Positions 7,329 through 12,357 of a stretch of DNA of 12,357 nt are shown piece by piece. A program made the translations under genes and the position numbers. The first letter of the stretch is position 1. Every line of letters starts with the position of its first letter. The stretch covers positions 1-12,357 of the forward strand of contig DASXTK010000099.1 of assembly GCA_036505485.1 (NCBI GenBank), given 5' to 3'. The stretch is from DASXTK01 sp036505485. Lineage in GTDB: Bacteria; Actinomycetota; Acidimicrobiia; Acidimicrobiales; VFJN01. A model generated the notes under the pieces. That model was not told where the DNA came from. It ran no database searches and saw only the letters and a list, made by a program, of their open reading frames with translations.

Positions 7329-8084
7329 ATGCCTGGTTTCACCCTGCGTCTCGCCATCAAGGTCTATCCAGCAGGCGATGAACGACGTGCACGAGCGCTA
7401 ATGCAGTTTCACCAGCAGTCCCTCCTTAAGCGTCCGTTCTTCGTGGCGGACGAAGTTGCCGCTGTTCTCGTTGACGGACTCCCCCGGCGACTGGCCGCCG
7501 CCGCGGGTCGGATGAGGCGAGTCATCTTGCGGGTCGGGCGCTCTAGTCGAGGACTGATTGCACGTGCTTGGCCCACCGGCCTCCCAGGCCTCTCCCGCCG
7601 CCCGGGAGCATCAAGCCCGAGCACAACTGTGTCGGGCCGGCTCCGGACGTTCGATGAGGTTTCAAGAGCGTTCGAGGAACTGCTCACCAGGATCAAGAGG
7701 TCACTAGAAAGGGGGCCCCTCGCCGACGAGCTCCGCGCGCATCGGGCGTGTGATCTTCGAGCGATTGAGGATCAGCTCGACCATGTCGCTTCGCTCTACG
7801 TCGATGCCACTAGAACCCACAGCCGTGGGCTGCTAACCGCTTGCAGCGTCGCGCTACGGAGCCTGCTTGTCTCCGCTGTGAACGAGGACAGGGACCAAAG
7901 CCTCGTCGTCGACCGACTCAGTCCTTTCGCCAAGGAGGCGGCGCCAACCGTGGCCCAGCTAGTCGCCGCTTGTATTGAACTCGAAGCACGACTCGAAGGG
8001 CTACTCAGTCGTAGCGTTCCTCGGGCCGCGAGCCTTGAGAGCAGCAGTCCGCGGGCGCCTCACTCTGGGGTGCCCGCCTCGTAG
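7329..8084 (+). CDS. Unrecognised 251-aa cargo protein
   Basis: I do not recognise a family. The ATG at 7329 is preceded by ggagg at 7314-7318 with a 10-nt gap, which decides the start; the frame stays open upstream to 7164 but without a comparable signal. The chain is largely helical. The N-terminus (to about residue 75) is basic and amphipathic, followed by a Pro/Ser/Arg-rich break (about 82-103). A long Arg/Glu/Leu-rich helical part (107-226) with possible coiled-coil character then leads to a Ser/Pro-rich tail. There is no clear membrane helix or signal peptide. It is the first gene of the island after the tRNA. Its last 25 bp overlap the end of the convergent broken gene at 8060-8688. 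It could be a phage-satellite or defence-type protein, but nothing shows this directly. Confidence 0.6.
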   Translation: MPGFTLRLAIKVYPAGDERRARALMQFHQQSLLKRPFFVADEVAAVLVDGLPRRLAAAAGRMRRVILRVGRSSRGLIARAWPTGLPGLSRRPGASSPSTTVSGRLRTFDEVSRAFEELLTRIKRSLERGPLADELRAHRACDLRAIEDQLDHVASLYVDATRTHSRGLLTACSVALRSLLVSAVNEDRDQSLVVDRLSPFAKEAAPTVAQLVAACIELEARLEGLLSRSVPRAASLESSSPRAPHSGVPAS

Positions 8085-8688
8085 CTAGGGTTGTCGGCCG
8101 AGTAGCCGGGGTGCTCCTCCGTCGCCATGGGCATGGCGATCTCGTTCTCGACTGCCGGCTCAATGACGCGAGTTCGGGCTTCAGCTGGTGACCTCCCGCC
8201 GGCAAGGACCTCGGCCGTGCCGACACGAGGGGTGAACACCGTCGTACTTGCGCCGATCGTGCCCGGCTTCGCAGTGCCCGGCTGGACCATGTCTGATGCC
8301 TCCGCGTCCATGTCTCGGACTACGCACTCGATCACCTGATCTGCCTGCGCTTCAGCCTTGATGATCGCGTCATGGATGTCGGTCGCAAGCAGCACCCCAA
8401 CCACTCCTGCCGCCCCGAGGCCCACAGCTGACAGCAGCCGCTTCACCACGTCGGCAGTGGAGGCGACAAGGCTCCGGTCCGGAGGTGAGCCGGTGCGCCA
8501 GAACAACTCGTCGCTGAGGATCTCCTGTGCATTGCGCAGCTGGTGTAGCCGGGCCCTAGCTGAGTCCTTTCCAATGGACTTCTTGAGGGCTTTTCAAGCG
8601 CCGGCTCATGCTCCAGCAGTAGCTGCACCTGGCGAACCAACGCCTCCCCTGCTGTGATCCAAGGCTCGGCGTGCTGCACCTGATCCAT
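8060..8688 (-). pseudogene. Unrecognised single-helix membrane protein gene, split by a one-base frameshift
   Basis: Two overlapping frames form one gene. The first runs from the ATG at 8688 (MDQVQHAEPWITAGEALVRQ...) to about LEK. The frame with good coding character then changes at the gaaaag run near 8591-8594 and continues as ALKKSIGKDSARARLHQLRN to the stop at 8060. One extra A there would join them into about 209 residues. The joined protein has a helical N-terminal part, one membrane-like segment (LLSAVGLGAAGVVGVLLATD) and a polar acidic tail. No family is recognised. The first frame is also open upstream to an ATG at 8724. A TTG at 8506 could start the second part alone. The break may be a true mutation, a read error, or less likely a programmed -1 shift. 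Confidence 0.55.
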
Positions 8689-8699
8689 CGGTCCCGATG

Positions 8700-9053
8700 T
8701 TACGCGCCAGGTCTGTCGGGCCATTCGAACCGAGTCATCGCCATTGGGCTTCCGCGCCGAATCGAAGAGGTATGGCGACAAGCCACCCAATCAAGAGCCG
8801 GCCAAACTCGGCTTCGAGTGACGCTGCAACCCGCGCATCCGCCTCGGTGGTGGCGTGCTGGTAGCCGAGAGCGGCTTGCATTGACGGCCGCACCTCCGCC
8901 GCCCCCGACTTCTTCGACACCCTCCAGGCCAGCTGGCAGCTCGCGGATCAAGATCCCAGTCACGTCGTCTGGCATGGCCTGCACGACGTAGCCCAGTGCT
9001 GGGTCCGCGTCCGGTAGGACAGCAGTGCGCTGGGCTGGGGGCTCGGCTCTCAC
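8700..9053 (-). pseudogene. Possible gene fragment with protein-like N-terminal part
   Basis: From the GTG at 9053 the frame reads LPDADPALGYVVQAMPDDVT and then GILIRELPAGLEGVEEVG, which has the hydrophobic/acidic pattern of a real protein. After a Gly run near 8905 the frame becomes Arg-rich nonsense lying over the integrase remnant. It may be the start of a gene cut by the rearrangement that left the integrase tail. No family is recognised and the start has no good ribosome binding site. Confidence 0.2.
8735..8881 (-). pseudogene. C-terminal remnant of a tyrosine recombinase (integrase)
   Basis: The 48 codons MQAALGYQHATTEADARVAA...EFGRLLIG match the usual end of actinobacterial phage-type integrases, which read ..AALRYQHAT..RD..IA..L. 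The Tyr in YQHAT (codon 8861-8863) corresponds to the nucleophilic tyrosine. Nothing upstream gives the Arg-His-Arg parts of the catalytic domain: the same frame meets a stop within about 20 codons. The last 20 or so residues are hydrophobic and not integrase-like. This is a leftover of the enzyme that could have integrated this or an earlier element. Confidence 0.6.
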
Positions 9054-9093
9054 CGAGAGCGCATCTGGTCACTCCTCGTGGCAGGCTCGTCGG

Positions 9094-9384
9094 ATGTCGC
9101 TATACGCCGTCAGGCTCGACCTGCGGACGCGATCGCCCCTGAGCGCACGGCGGATCGCCGACCTGCAAGGCGGCCGGTGGGACATCACTGCCATCGGCCA
9201 ACCACGTGGACGACGTCTCGCAATCACCATGTCAATGGAGAGCAGCGACGCTGTCGGGGCGCTGATCCGCGCTCAGCACCTGATCCTCGGCCAGCAGCCC
9301 GGCGACATCACCCACGCCGAGGTCTCCTACATCGGCGACGCCCCCGAACGACGGAGACGACGGCGCTCCGGTCAAGAGCGGTAG
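9094..9384 (+). CDS. Unrecognised 96-aa small cargo protein
   Basis: The frame opens at the ATG at 9094 (MSLYAVRLDLRTRSPLSARR); the ribosome binding site is weak. The pattern is alternating beta strands and helices (strand about 3-10, helix 17-24, strand 42-49, helix 52-66, strand 72-80), followed by a basic tail with a run of six Arg (86-91). This resembles the many small alpha/beta actinobacterial proteins of unknown role, but I cannot name the family. The segment GDITHAEVSYIGDAP recurs in altered form (GDVSHAEITAMAEV) in the 43-codon ORF just outside the right attachment repeat. Tandem hairpins follow the gene at 9434-9476. Confidence 0.55.
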   Translation: MSLYAVRLDLRTRSPLSARRIADLQGGRWDITAIGQPRGRRLAITMSMESSDAVGALIRAQHLILGQQPGDITHAEVSYIGDAPERRRRRRSGQER

Positions 9385-9433
9385 GCCGAGAGAAGGGCGG
9401 GCGCTCTGCCGAACCCGCCTCTTCTGGGTCAAG

Positions 9434-9476
9434 GGGCGCCGGCAAGCCGGCGCCCGCCGCCCGTCCTGCGGGCGGC
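9434..9476. terminator. Tandem pair of perfect GC hairpins
   Basis: Hairpin 1 is 9434-9443 with 9446-9455 (10 perfect bp, 2-nt loop, so about 9 bp in practice). It abuts hairpin 2, 9456-9463 with 9469-9476 (8 perfect bp, 5-nt loop). They lie 50 nt after the stop of the 96-aa gene, in a 278-nt gap. They probably act as a terminator, or are a copy of a palindromic intergenic repeat. No T-run follows. Confidence 0.6.
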
Positions 9477-9662
9477 CTTGGGACCGTCCTCGGCCGGACG
9501 GCGCACCCCGTCCCGATGCCTCGCCTGAACGGCGTAGTCTCTGCCGCGTTAGGCGGCACTAGAACGTCCGCTCCGGCGCGGCTGTGGGTGCCAGCGCCGC
9601 TCGCCCGATCTCTCCGCTTACCTCTCCTCGACCGGCGCCAGGTTCTCATAAGGTTGCCTCGC

Positions 9663-10316
9663 GTGGTCACTGCCGTCTCACTGCTTATCGGCATTGCCGG
9701 CGTCGCGTTCGGCGTGCACCAGTGGCGACAGCAGCGCGGCCGAACGCGAGTTCAGCTTGACGAGGCTCAAGGCAGACTGATCCTACGGGTTGTCGTTGAT
9801 GCTCCGACGCCGGTGCACGTCAACGGCATTAGCTACATGATCAGCGCGCGCGGGCGCTTTCGTCGGCTCCTCCAATGGCGCCACGACTTCAACTACAGCG
9901 GCAAGCCCACGATTCGGAAGAAGCTTCATGCGATGTGGCACCTCCGCGACATGGATGTCGCCATGGGGTGGCTGCGTTCGGTCGGATCGGGCTCGGCGGC
10001 ACGAGAGCGATCGCCGAAGTTTCAGCCGATCGAAGGTGAAGAACTTCCAACGACCATTCCCGGCTACGACGACGCTAGCTGGACCCTCTGGGGTGCGAAC
10101 TTCGAGCCGATGCTTCGCGACGTTCAATCACGATGGAAGCGGCCGAAGCTGCAGTTTCGAGTCGTTGTGTCGGGCCACCCGCGACGGGCTGTGCGAAGCC
10201 GAGCGATTCGGCTCGATCACCTAGCTCTACTGGACCCGCGTGAGGCAACGTGGATTAACCCGGCCGACGCACTCCCTCAGGTGGGCGTCCGCCCGGTTGA
10301 CAAACCGTCCTCCTAA
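9663..10316 (+). CDS. Unrecognised 217-aa protein with N-terminal membrane anchor
   Basis: The frame is open much further upstream (to 9078), but that part overlaps the 96-aa gene and the hairpins and reads as Arg/Pro-rich noise. The GTG at 9663 is preceded by aagg 9 nt upstream and starts a membrane helix (VTAVSLLIGIAGVAFGVHQW), so it is chosen. After the anchor, residues of about 27-75 and 160-195 have a beta-strand pattern (GRLILRVVVDAPTPVHVNGI; LQFRVVVSGHPRR). A basic, Trp-rich middle and the segment YDDASWTLWGANFEPMLRDV lie between. It is probably a membrane-tethered soluble domain. No family or catalytic motif is recognised. Confidence 0.6.
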   Translation: MVTAVSLLIGIAGVAFGVHQWRQQRGRTRVQLDEAQGRLILRVVVDAPTPVHVNGISYMISARGRFRRLLQWRHDFNYSGKPTIRKKLHAMWHLRDMDVAMGWLRSVGSGSAARERSPKFQPIEGEELPTTIPGYDDASWTLWGANFEPMLRDVQSRWKRPKLQFRVVVSGHPRRAVRSRAIRLDHLALLDPREATWINPADALPQVGVRPVDKPSS

Positions 10317-10738
10317 CGTTCACTCGCGATCACGACCGCGCGAGGGTCGAACTGGCGACTCTTAACAGCGCGTGAGCGAGCGTCGAGGTGCCCATCTGAC
10401 GCGCCGCTCCATAGTCGTCGCTTCGCGCCCTTCGGTCCCCCCCCACATTCCACCAACCTGCGTGACACACCCGTGACACAGAAGACCGACAGCAGCCGAC
10501 AGGCGGTGGCAGCCCGAGCGAGCCGCTACCCCAGCTCCGGCGCCATCCCAACCATCCATCCCAGGTAACGACCCGCCAGGCCGAAGTTCCAGCTCTACTC
10601 CAACAGCGTGCAACGCAGACCGACCTACGTTCGCGATCGTCGACCTGAGCGCCGTTGCGAAGGAGACCGCCGGTCCAGACGGCACCCGCCACCACCGGTG
10701 CCAACGGCTAGGCGTTTGCTGCAACGTAGGCTGGGCCT
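10317..10738. other. Gap without a convincing gene
   Basis: These 422 nt carry only reading frames rich in Trp, Arg and Gly with no protein-like pattern. The one structured item is a paired direct repeat at 10461-10479, preceded by a C-rich run near 10438-10444. It may be a decayed gene region or an old attachment arm. Confidence 0.4.
10461..10479. repeat. Paired 8-bp direct repeat, internal
   Basis: The word cgtgacac occurs twice with an 11-bp period, the same geometry as the pairs near the two ends of the island. It may be an arm-type site of a second, earlier integrase. This rests only on the spacing. Confidence 0.35.
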
Positions 10739-10981
10739 ATGAGGTGGGATAGTGATGCGTGGGCTGACCGGTTTGATCGCCTACAGGATCTCGTTGATGT
10801 AGTCGAACTTGCCGTTTTGGCCATGATTGCTGTCGGCATGGCGGTCGGGGGTTTGGCTGCCCTACTTGGGCTGGACATTCTGCCGGCGTTTATCGTCGGT
10901 GTCCTTGTTACAGCGGGAGGCCTCGTCGTGCTGTGGGTTCGAGCACGCGGCCGCGGTACGACCCTGCTCGATCACGACTGA
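10739..10981 (+). CDS. Unrecognised 80-aa two-helix membrane protein
   Basis: The N-terminus is short and acidic (MRWDSDAWADRFDRLQDLVD). Two hydrophobic helices follow, about residues 22-43 and 46-67, joined by a tight turn (GLDILP). The end is a basic then polar tail (RARGRGTTLLDHD). The ATG at 10739 has no clear ribosome binding site. It is the last gene of the island before the right attachment region. Its size and topology would fit a holin-like, immunity or toxin-type membrane protein, but the sequence does not decide between them. Confidence 0.5.
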   Translation: MRWDSDAWADRFDRLQDLVDVVELAVLAMIAVGMAVGGLAALLGLDILPAFIVGVLVTAGGLVVLWVRARGRGTTLLDHD

Positions 10982-10991
10982 CCCTACGGAC

Positions 10992-11014
10992 CGGTTGCTC
11001 CCACGGTTGCTCCC
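10992..11014. repeat. Paired 11-bp direct repeat, candidate integrase arm site (right)
   Basis: The word cggttgctccc occurs twice with a 12-bp period, about 260 bp inside the right attachment repeat. The 10982-11271 stretch holds no credible gene; apparent frames across it are noise. Confidence 0.45.
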
Positions 11015-11169
11015 CGGCACCGGCTACCCGATGGTCGTGTTCGTCGTAGCAGGAGCGCCCAACCCAACGAAGCTTCACGATGCACGAACGTACGTTCCCG
11101 CGCAGAGGATGTCCAGACGCCGAGAGCCCTTTCGTGGCACAAGGCCTCGCATCGGAATGCGCAGGGGTG

Positions 11170-11188
11170 GGCCGCACCCGGGCCACAT
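11170..11188. repeat. Paired direct repeat matching the left arm pair
   Basis: ggccgcac and ggccacat lie 11 bp apart, in the same orientation and period as the ggccacac pair at 7180-7198, with one change in each word. The pair lies 84 bp inside the right attachment repeat. A single further ggccacat occurs at 11318-11325, just outside it. Confidence 0.4.
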
Positions 11189-11271
11189 GCCCCGTCCGAT
11201 CGAGGCATCGCAGGGACTGAGCTGGCCGCTTGGCACCTGGGGGCGAGTCCTCCTCGCCATCGTTGCTACGG

Positions 11272-11313
11272 TTCCCAAGCTGACAATGCGGGTTCGATTC
11301 CCGTCACCCGCTC
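11272..11313. repeat. attR: 42-bp copy of the 3' half of tRNA-Gly
   Basis: It is identical to 7064-7105 and stops at ...cacccgctc. The sequence before it (ttgctacgg) does not continue the tRNA anticodon stem or D arm, so no tRNA can be made here. After the acceptor strand it reads tctccggg, so this copy has no encoded CCA, unlike the left one. Confidence 0.85.
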
Positions 11314-11390
11314 TCCGGGCCACATTGTCCCGCCTGTAGCAATCCGTCGTCCTCTCCCCAGCCGCACCGGCCCCGTCAAGTCATGCCCCG

Positions 11391-11522
11391 ATGCGATTCA
11401 CCCTGACCAGGTCGATCGACGGCGGCGACGTCAGCCACGCCGAGATCACCGCGATGGCTGAGGTCAGCAGGATCGCTGGACGGCCGAGACGGAGGGTCCT
11501 CGCAGCCCACTCAACCACCTAG
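11391..11522 (+). pseudogene. 43-codon remnant related to the 96-aa island gene
   Basis: From the ATG at 11391 it reads MRFTLTRSIDGGDVSHAEIT and then AMAEVSRIAGRPRRRVLAAH. The part GGDVSHAEIT matches PGDITHAEVS near the C-terminus of the 96-aa protein, and RFTLTRSID is like its RLAITMSMES strand. The helix that should separate these two parts is missing. It is best read as a shortened or internally deleted relative, lying 77 bp outside the right attachment repeat. It ends 1 nt before the stop of the convergent 157-aa gene. It may also be a short real gene. Confidence 0.4.
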
Positions 11523-11996
11523 TTAGCTGACCCACACACGGTGTTCCCCCGGAGCGGCCACCAAGTCGCCGTACTCCACTCCGCGGCGGAGCCGTCTCTT
11601 CTTCTTGTAGGGAAGAAGCACTGCAATGGCGTGGCCCTCACGGTGCTCGAGTTCAACCCGGACCGCGTCCGAGTCGGCGAGGCGGACGTCGGATACAACA
11701 GCGACCGCCCGGATCGAGTCACGGTCACGGCGGAGCCCGTCGAGCAGGAGGTCGAGCAGCTCGGTGTTGCTGAATCGCATGTGTCCGGCGCGTCGCAGTT
11801 GTTTGCCAGGTTGCACGTACTGGCCGGCGTCGGCAGCCACCATGCGGGTCTCGCCGGAGTCATCGACCGCGGCGCCATACGGAAAGAACTCGCCGTGTGC
11901 CTCGAGCATCTGCTGAGCGAAGGGCAGTGAAGCGTTGATCAGCCCGTCGAGATCGTCTTGAGCCTGCTCGGAAACAAAGTCACGCCAAGATGGCAT
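11523..11996 (-). CDS. Conserved-looking 157-aa protein of unknown function
   Basis: The ATG at 11996 opens MPSWRDFVSEQAQDDLDGLI, a helical soluble start. The segments EAHGEFFPYGAAVDDSGETR, LLDLLLDGLRRDRDSIRAVA and the strand-like DAVRVELEHREGHAIAVLLP then suggest a small mixed alpha/beta domain. A basic patch KKKRR and the ending VEYGDLVAAPGEHRVWVS follow. The pattern (HGEF.P.GA, then a strand with RVELEHR.G, then LLPY and a Tyr-Gly near the end) recalls short actinobacterial proteins found as stand-alone genes, but I know no function. No signal peptide or membrane helix is seen. It lies outside the island and is probably part of the resident chromosome or of older accessory DNA. Confidence 0.75.
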   Translation of the reverse strand: MPSWRDFVSEQAQDDLDGLINASLPFAQQMLEAHGEFFPYGAAVDDSGETRMVAADAGQYVQPGKQLRRAGHMRFSNTELLDLLLDGLRRDRDSIRAVAVVSDVRLADSDAVRVELEHREGHAIAVLLPYKKKRRLRRGVEYGDLVAAPGEHRVWVS

Positions 11997-12092
11997 GAGC
12001 GCATCTTGCTCGATCAGGACCTCGCCATCATTCGGTCCCGGTACCTAGGCCACGGCACCGGAACATACGAGAGGTGCCCAGCACCTTCACGA

Positions 12093-12357
12093 ATGGTTAC
12101 GGGTCGCGGTCGAGGAACGAGACCTCTCGATCAGCTGTTGATACTCCTGCTCATGTTCTTTCCGGTGTTCGGGATCGTGATCTGGGGGATCATCGACGCG
12201 GCGTCGCGGCCGGCCTGGGCGTGGGAACGGGCCGGCCAGAACAAGACGCTGTGGATCATCCTGCAGGTCGTCGGGCTAGTCGTGTTCGGATGTGTCGGGC
12301 ACGTCGTGGCGATCATCTACCTGGTCGCCATTCGCCCCCAGCTAGTCCAAGCCCAGC
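12093..12357 (+). CDS. Small two-helix membrane protein (DUF2516-like), 3' end outside window
   Basis: From the ATG at 12093 at least 88 codons are open to the window edge. A short basic start (MVTGRGRGTR) leads to helix 1 (about 15-34). A conserved-looking loop DAASRPAWAWERAGQNKTLW follows, then helix 2 (about 53-79) and IRPQL. The order helix, DA..RP.AF..AG..K..W, helix, YL..RP resembles the actinobacterial DUF2516 membrane family; this is from memory of the pattern and is tentative. The purine stretch gagaggtg lies 16 nt before the ATG, which is far for a ribosome binding site. A TTG at 12138 is a second possible start but would trim the protein to helix 1. Confidence 0.65.
   Translation, partial: MVTGRGRGTRPLDQLLILLLMFFPVFGIVIWGIIDAASRPAWAWERAGQNKTLWIILQVVGLVVFGCVGHVVAIIYLVAIRPQLVQAQ

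Larger units (their letters stand above)
7064..11313. mobile_element. tRNA-Gly-targeted integrated island, decayed, about 4.2 kb
   Basis: The segment is bounded by exact 42-bp direct repeats, the left one inside the tRNA-Gly gene and the right one a bare copy of its 3' half. This is the known outcome of site-specific integration by a tyrosine recombinase into a tRNA gene. The cargo is small unrecognised genes, one frameshifted gene and an integrase tail. No complete integrase, replication or transfer gene is seen. By eye, codon use inside is less biased to G or C at third positions than in the flanking dcd and Fe-S genes, and gene packing is looser with mixed strands, which suggests foreign origin. 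The element cannot move by itself unless another integrase acts on it. Confidence 0.75.

Noticed and set aside
6962..7360. Minus-strand frame containing VTGIEPALSAWEADVLPLNY across the tRNA gene
   Set aside because: This is the tRNA-Gly gene read backwards, a well-known false protein in databases.
9078..9662. N-terminal extension of the 217-aa membrane protein to 412 aa
   Set aside because: It overlaps the 96-aa gene in another frame and the tandem hairpins, is Arg/Pro-rich, and the GTG at 9663 has a better start signal before a membrane helix.
10335..10385. Possible tRNA remnant (ttcgaccc on the minus strand and an actcttaac word)
   Set aside because: No paired T stem or anticodon stem can be drawn around these words.
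11272..11313. A second functional tRNA-Gly gene
   Set aside because: Only the 3' half is present; the 5' acceptor strand, D arm and 5' anticodon strand are missing.
11075..11323. Minus-strand frame opening with AGDGNRTRIVSLG over the right att repeat
   Set aside because: It is an antisense reading of the tRNA fragment, as above, with no protein-like pattern beyond it.

Overview
The window is high-GC DNA that most resembles an actinobacterium, probably of the Acidimicrobiia type. The evidence is a Mycobacterium-like dCTP deaminase next to a tRNA-Gly(CCC), a membrane Fe-S reductase of the mycobacterial Rv0338c kind, GTG starts, and a secreted-side linker rich in Pro and runs of Thr. The lineage is an inference from gene types, not from a marker gene.

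Left part (1-6965), chromosomal backbone. A large membrane-anchored Fe-S oxidoreductase (20-2224, +) converges on a small protein with a degenerate GGDEF-like domain (2355-3146, -), and two overlapping hairpins lie between them. An 18-codon ORF with a near-perfect ribosome binding site (3218-3274, +) precedes an unusual one-polypeptide ECF sigma factor plus zinc-finger anti-sigma plus membrane anchor plus secreted domain (3407-4930, +). This ends 4 nt from the convergent dcd gene (4935-6965, -). The dcd gene is interrupted by a 490-residue intein with a LAGLIDADG endonuclease (5157-6626). Removing the intein leaves a 186-residue dCTP deaminase whose catalytic residues fall at the M. tuberculosis positions.

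Middle part (7034-11313), tRNA-targeted element. A tRNA-Gly(CCC) gene (7034-7107) is followed 4.2 kb later by an exact 42-bp copy of its 3' half (7064-7105 and 11272-11313), the signature of tyrosine-recombinase integration. Between the copies are unrecognised small genes, a gene broken by a one-base shift, and a 48-codon tail of a tyrosine integrase with its YQHAT motif. There is no intact integrase. Paired short direct repeats with a period of 11-12 bp lie inside both ends and look like integrase arm-binding sites. The element therefore appears to be a decayed or non-autonomous island, dependent on another integrase if it can move at all.

Right part (11314-12357). There is a 43-codon remnant related to the C-terminus of a small gene inside the element, a conserved-looking 157-aa protein on the minus strand, and the start of a small two-helix membrane protein that runs off the window.

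The strongest items are the dcd intein, the sigma/anti-sigma fusion, and the att-flanked island with arm-like repeats.
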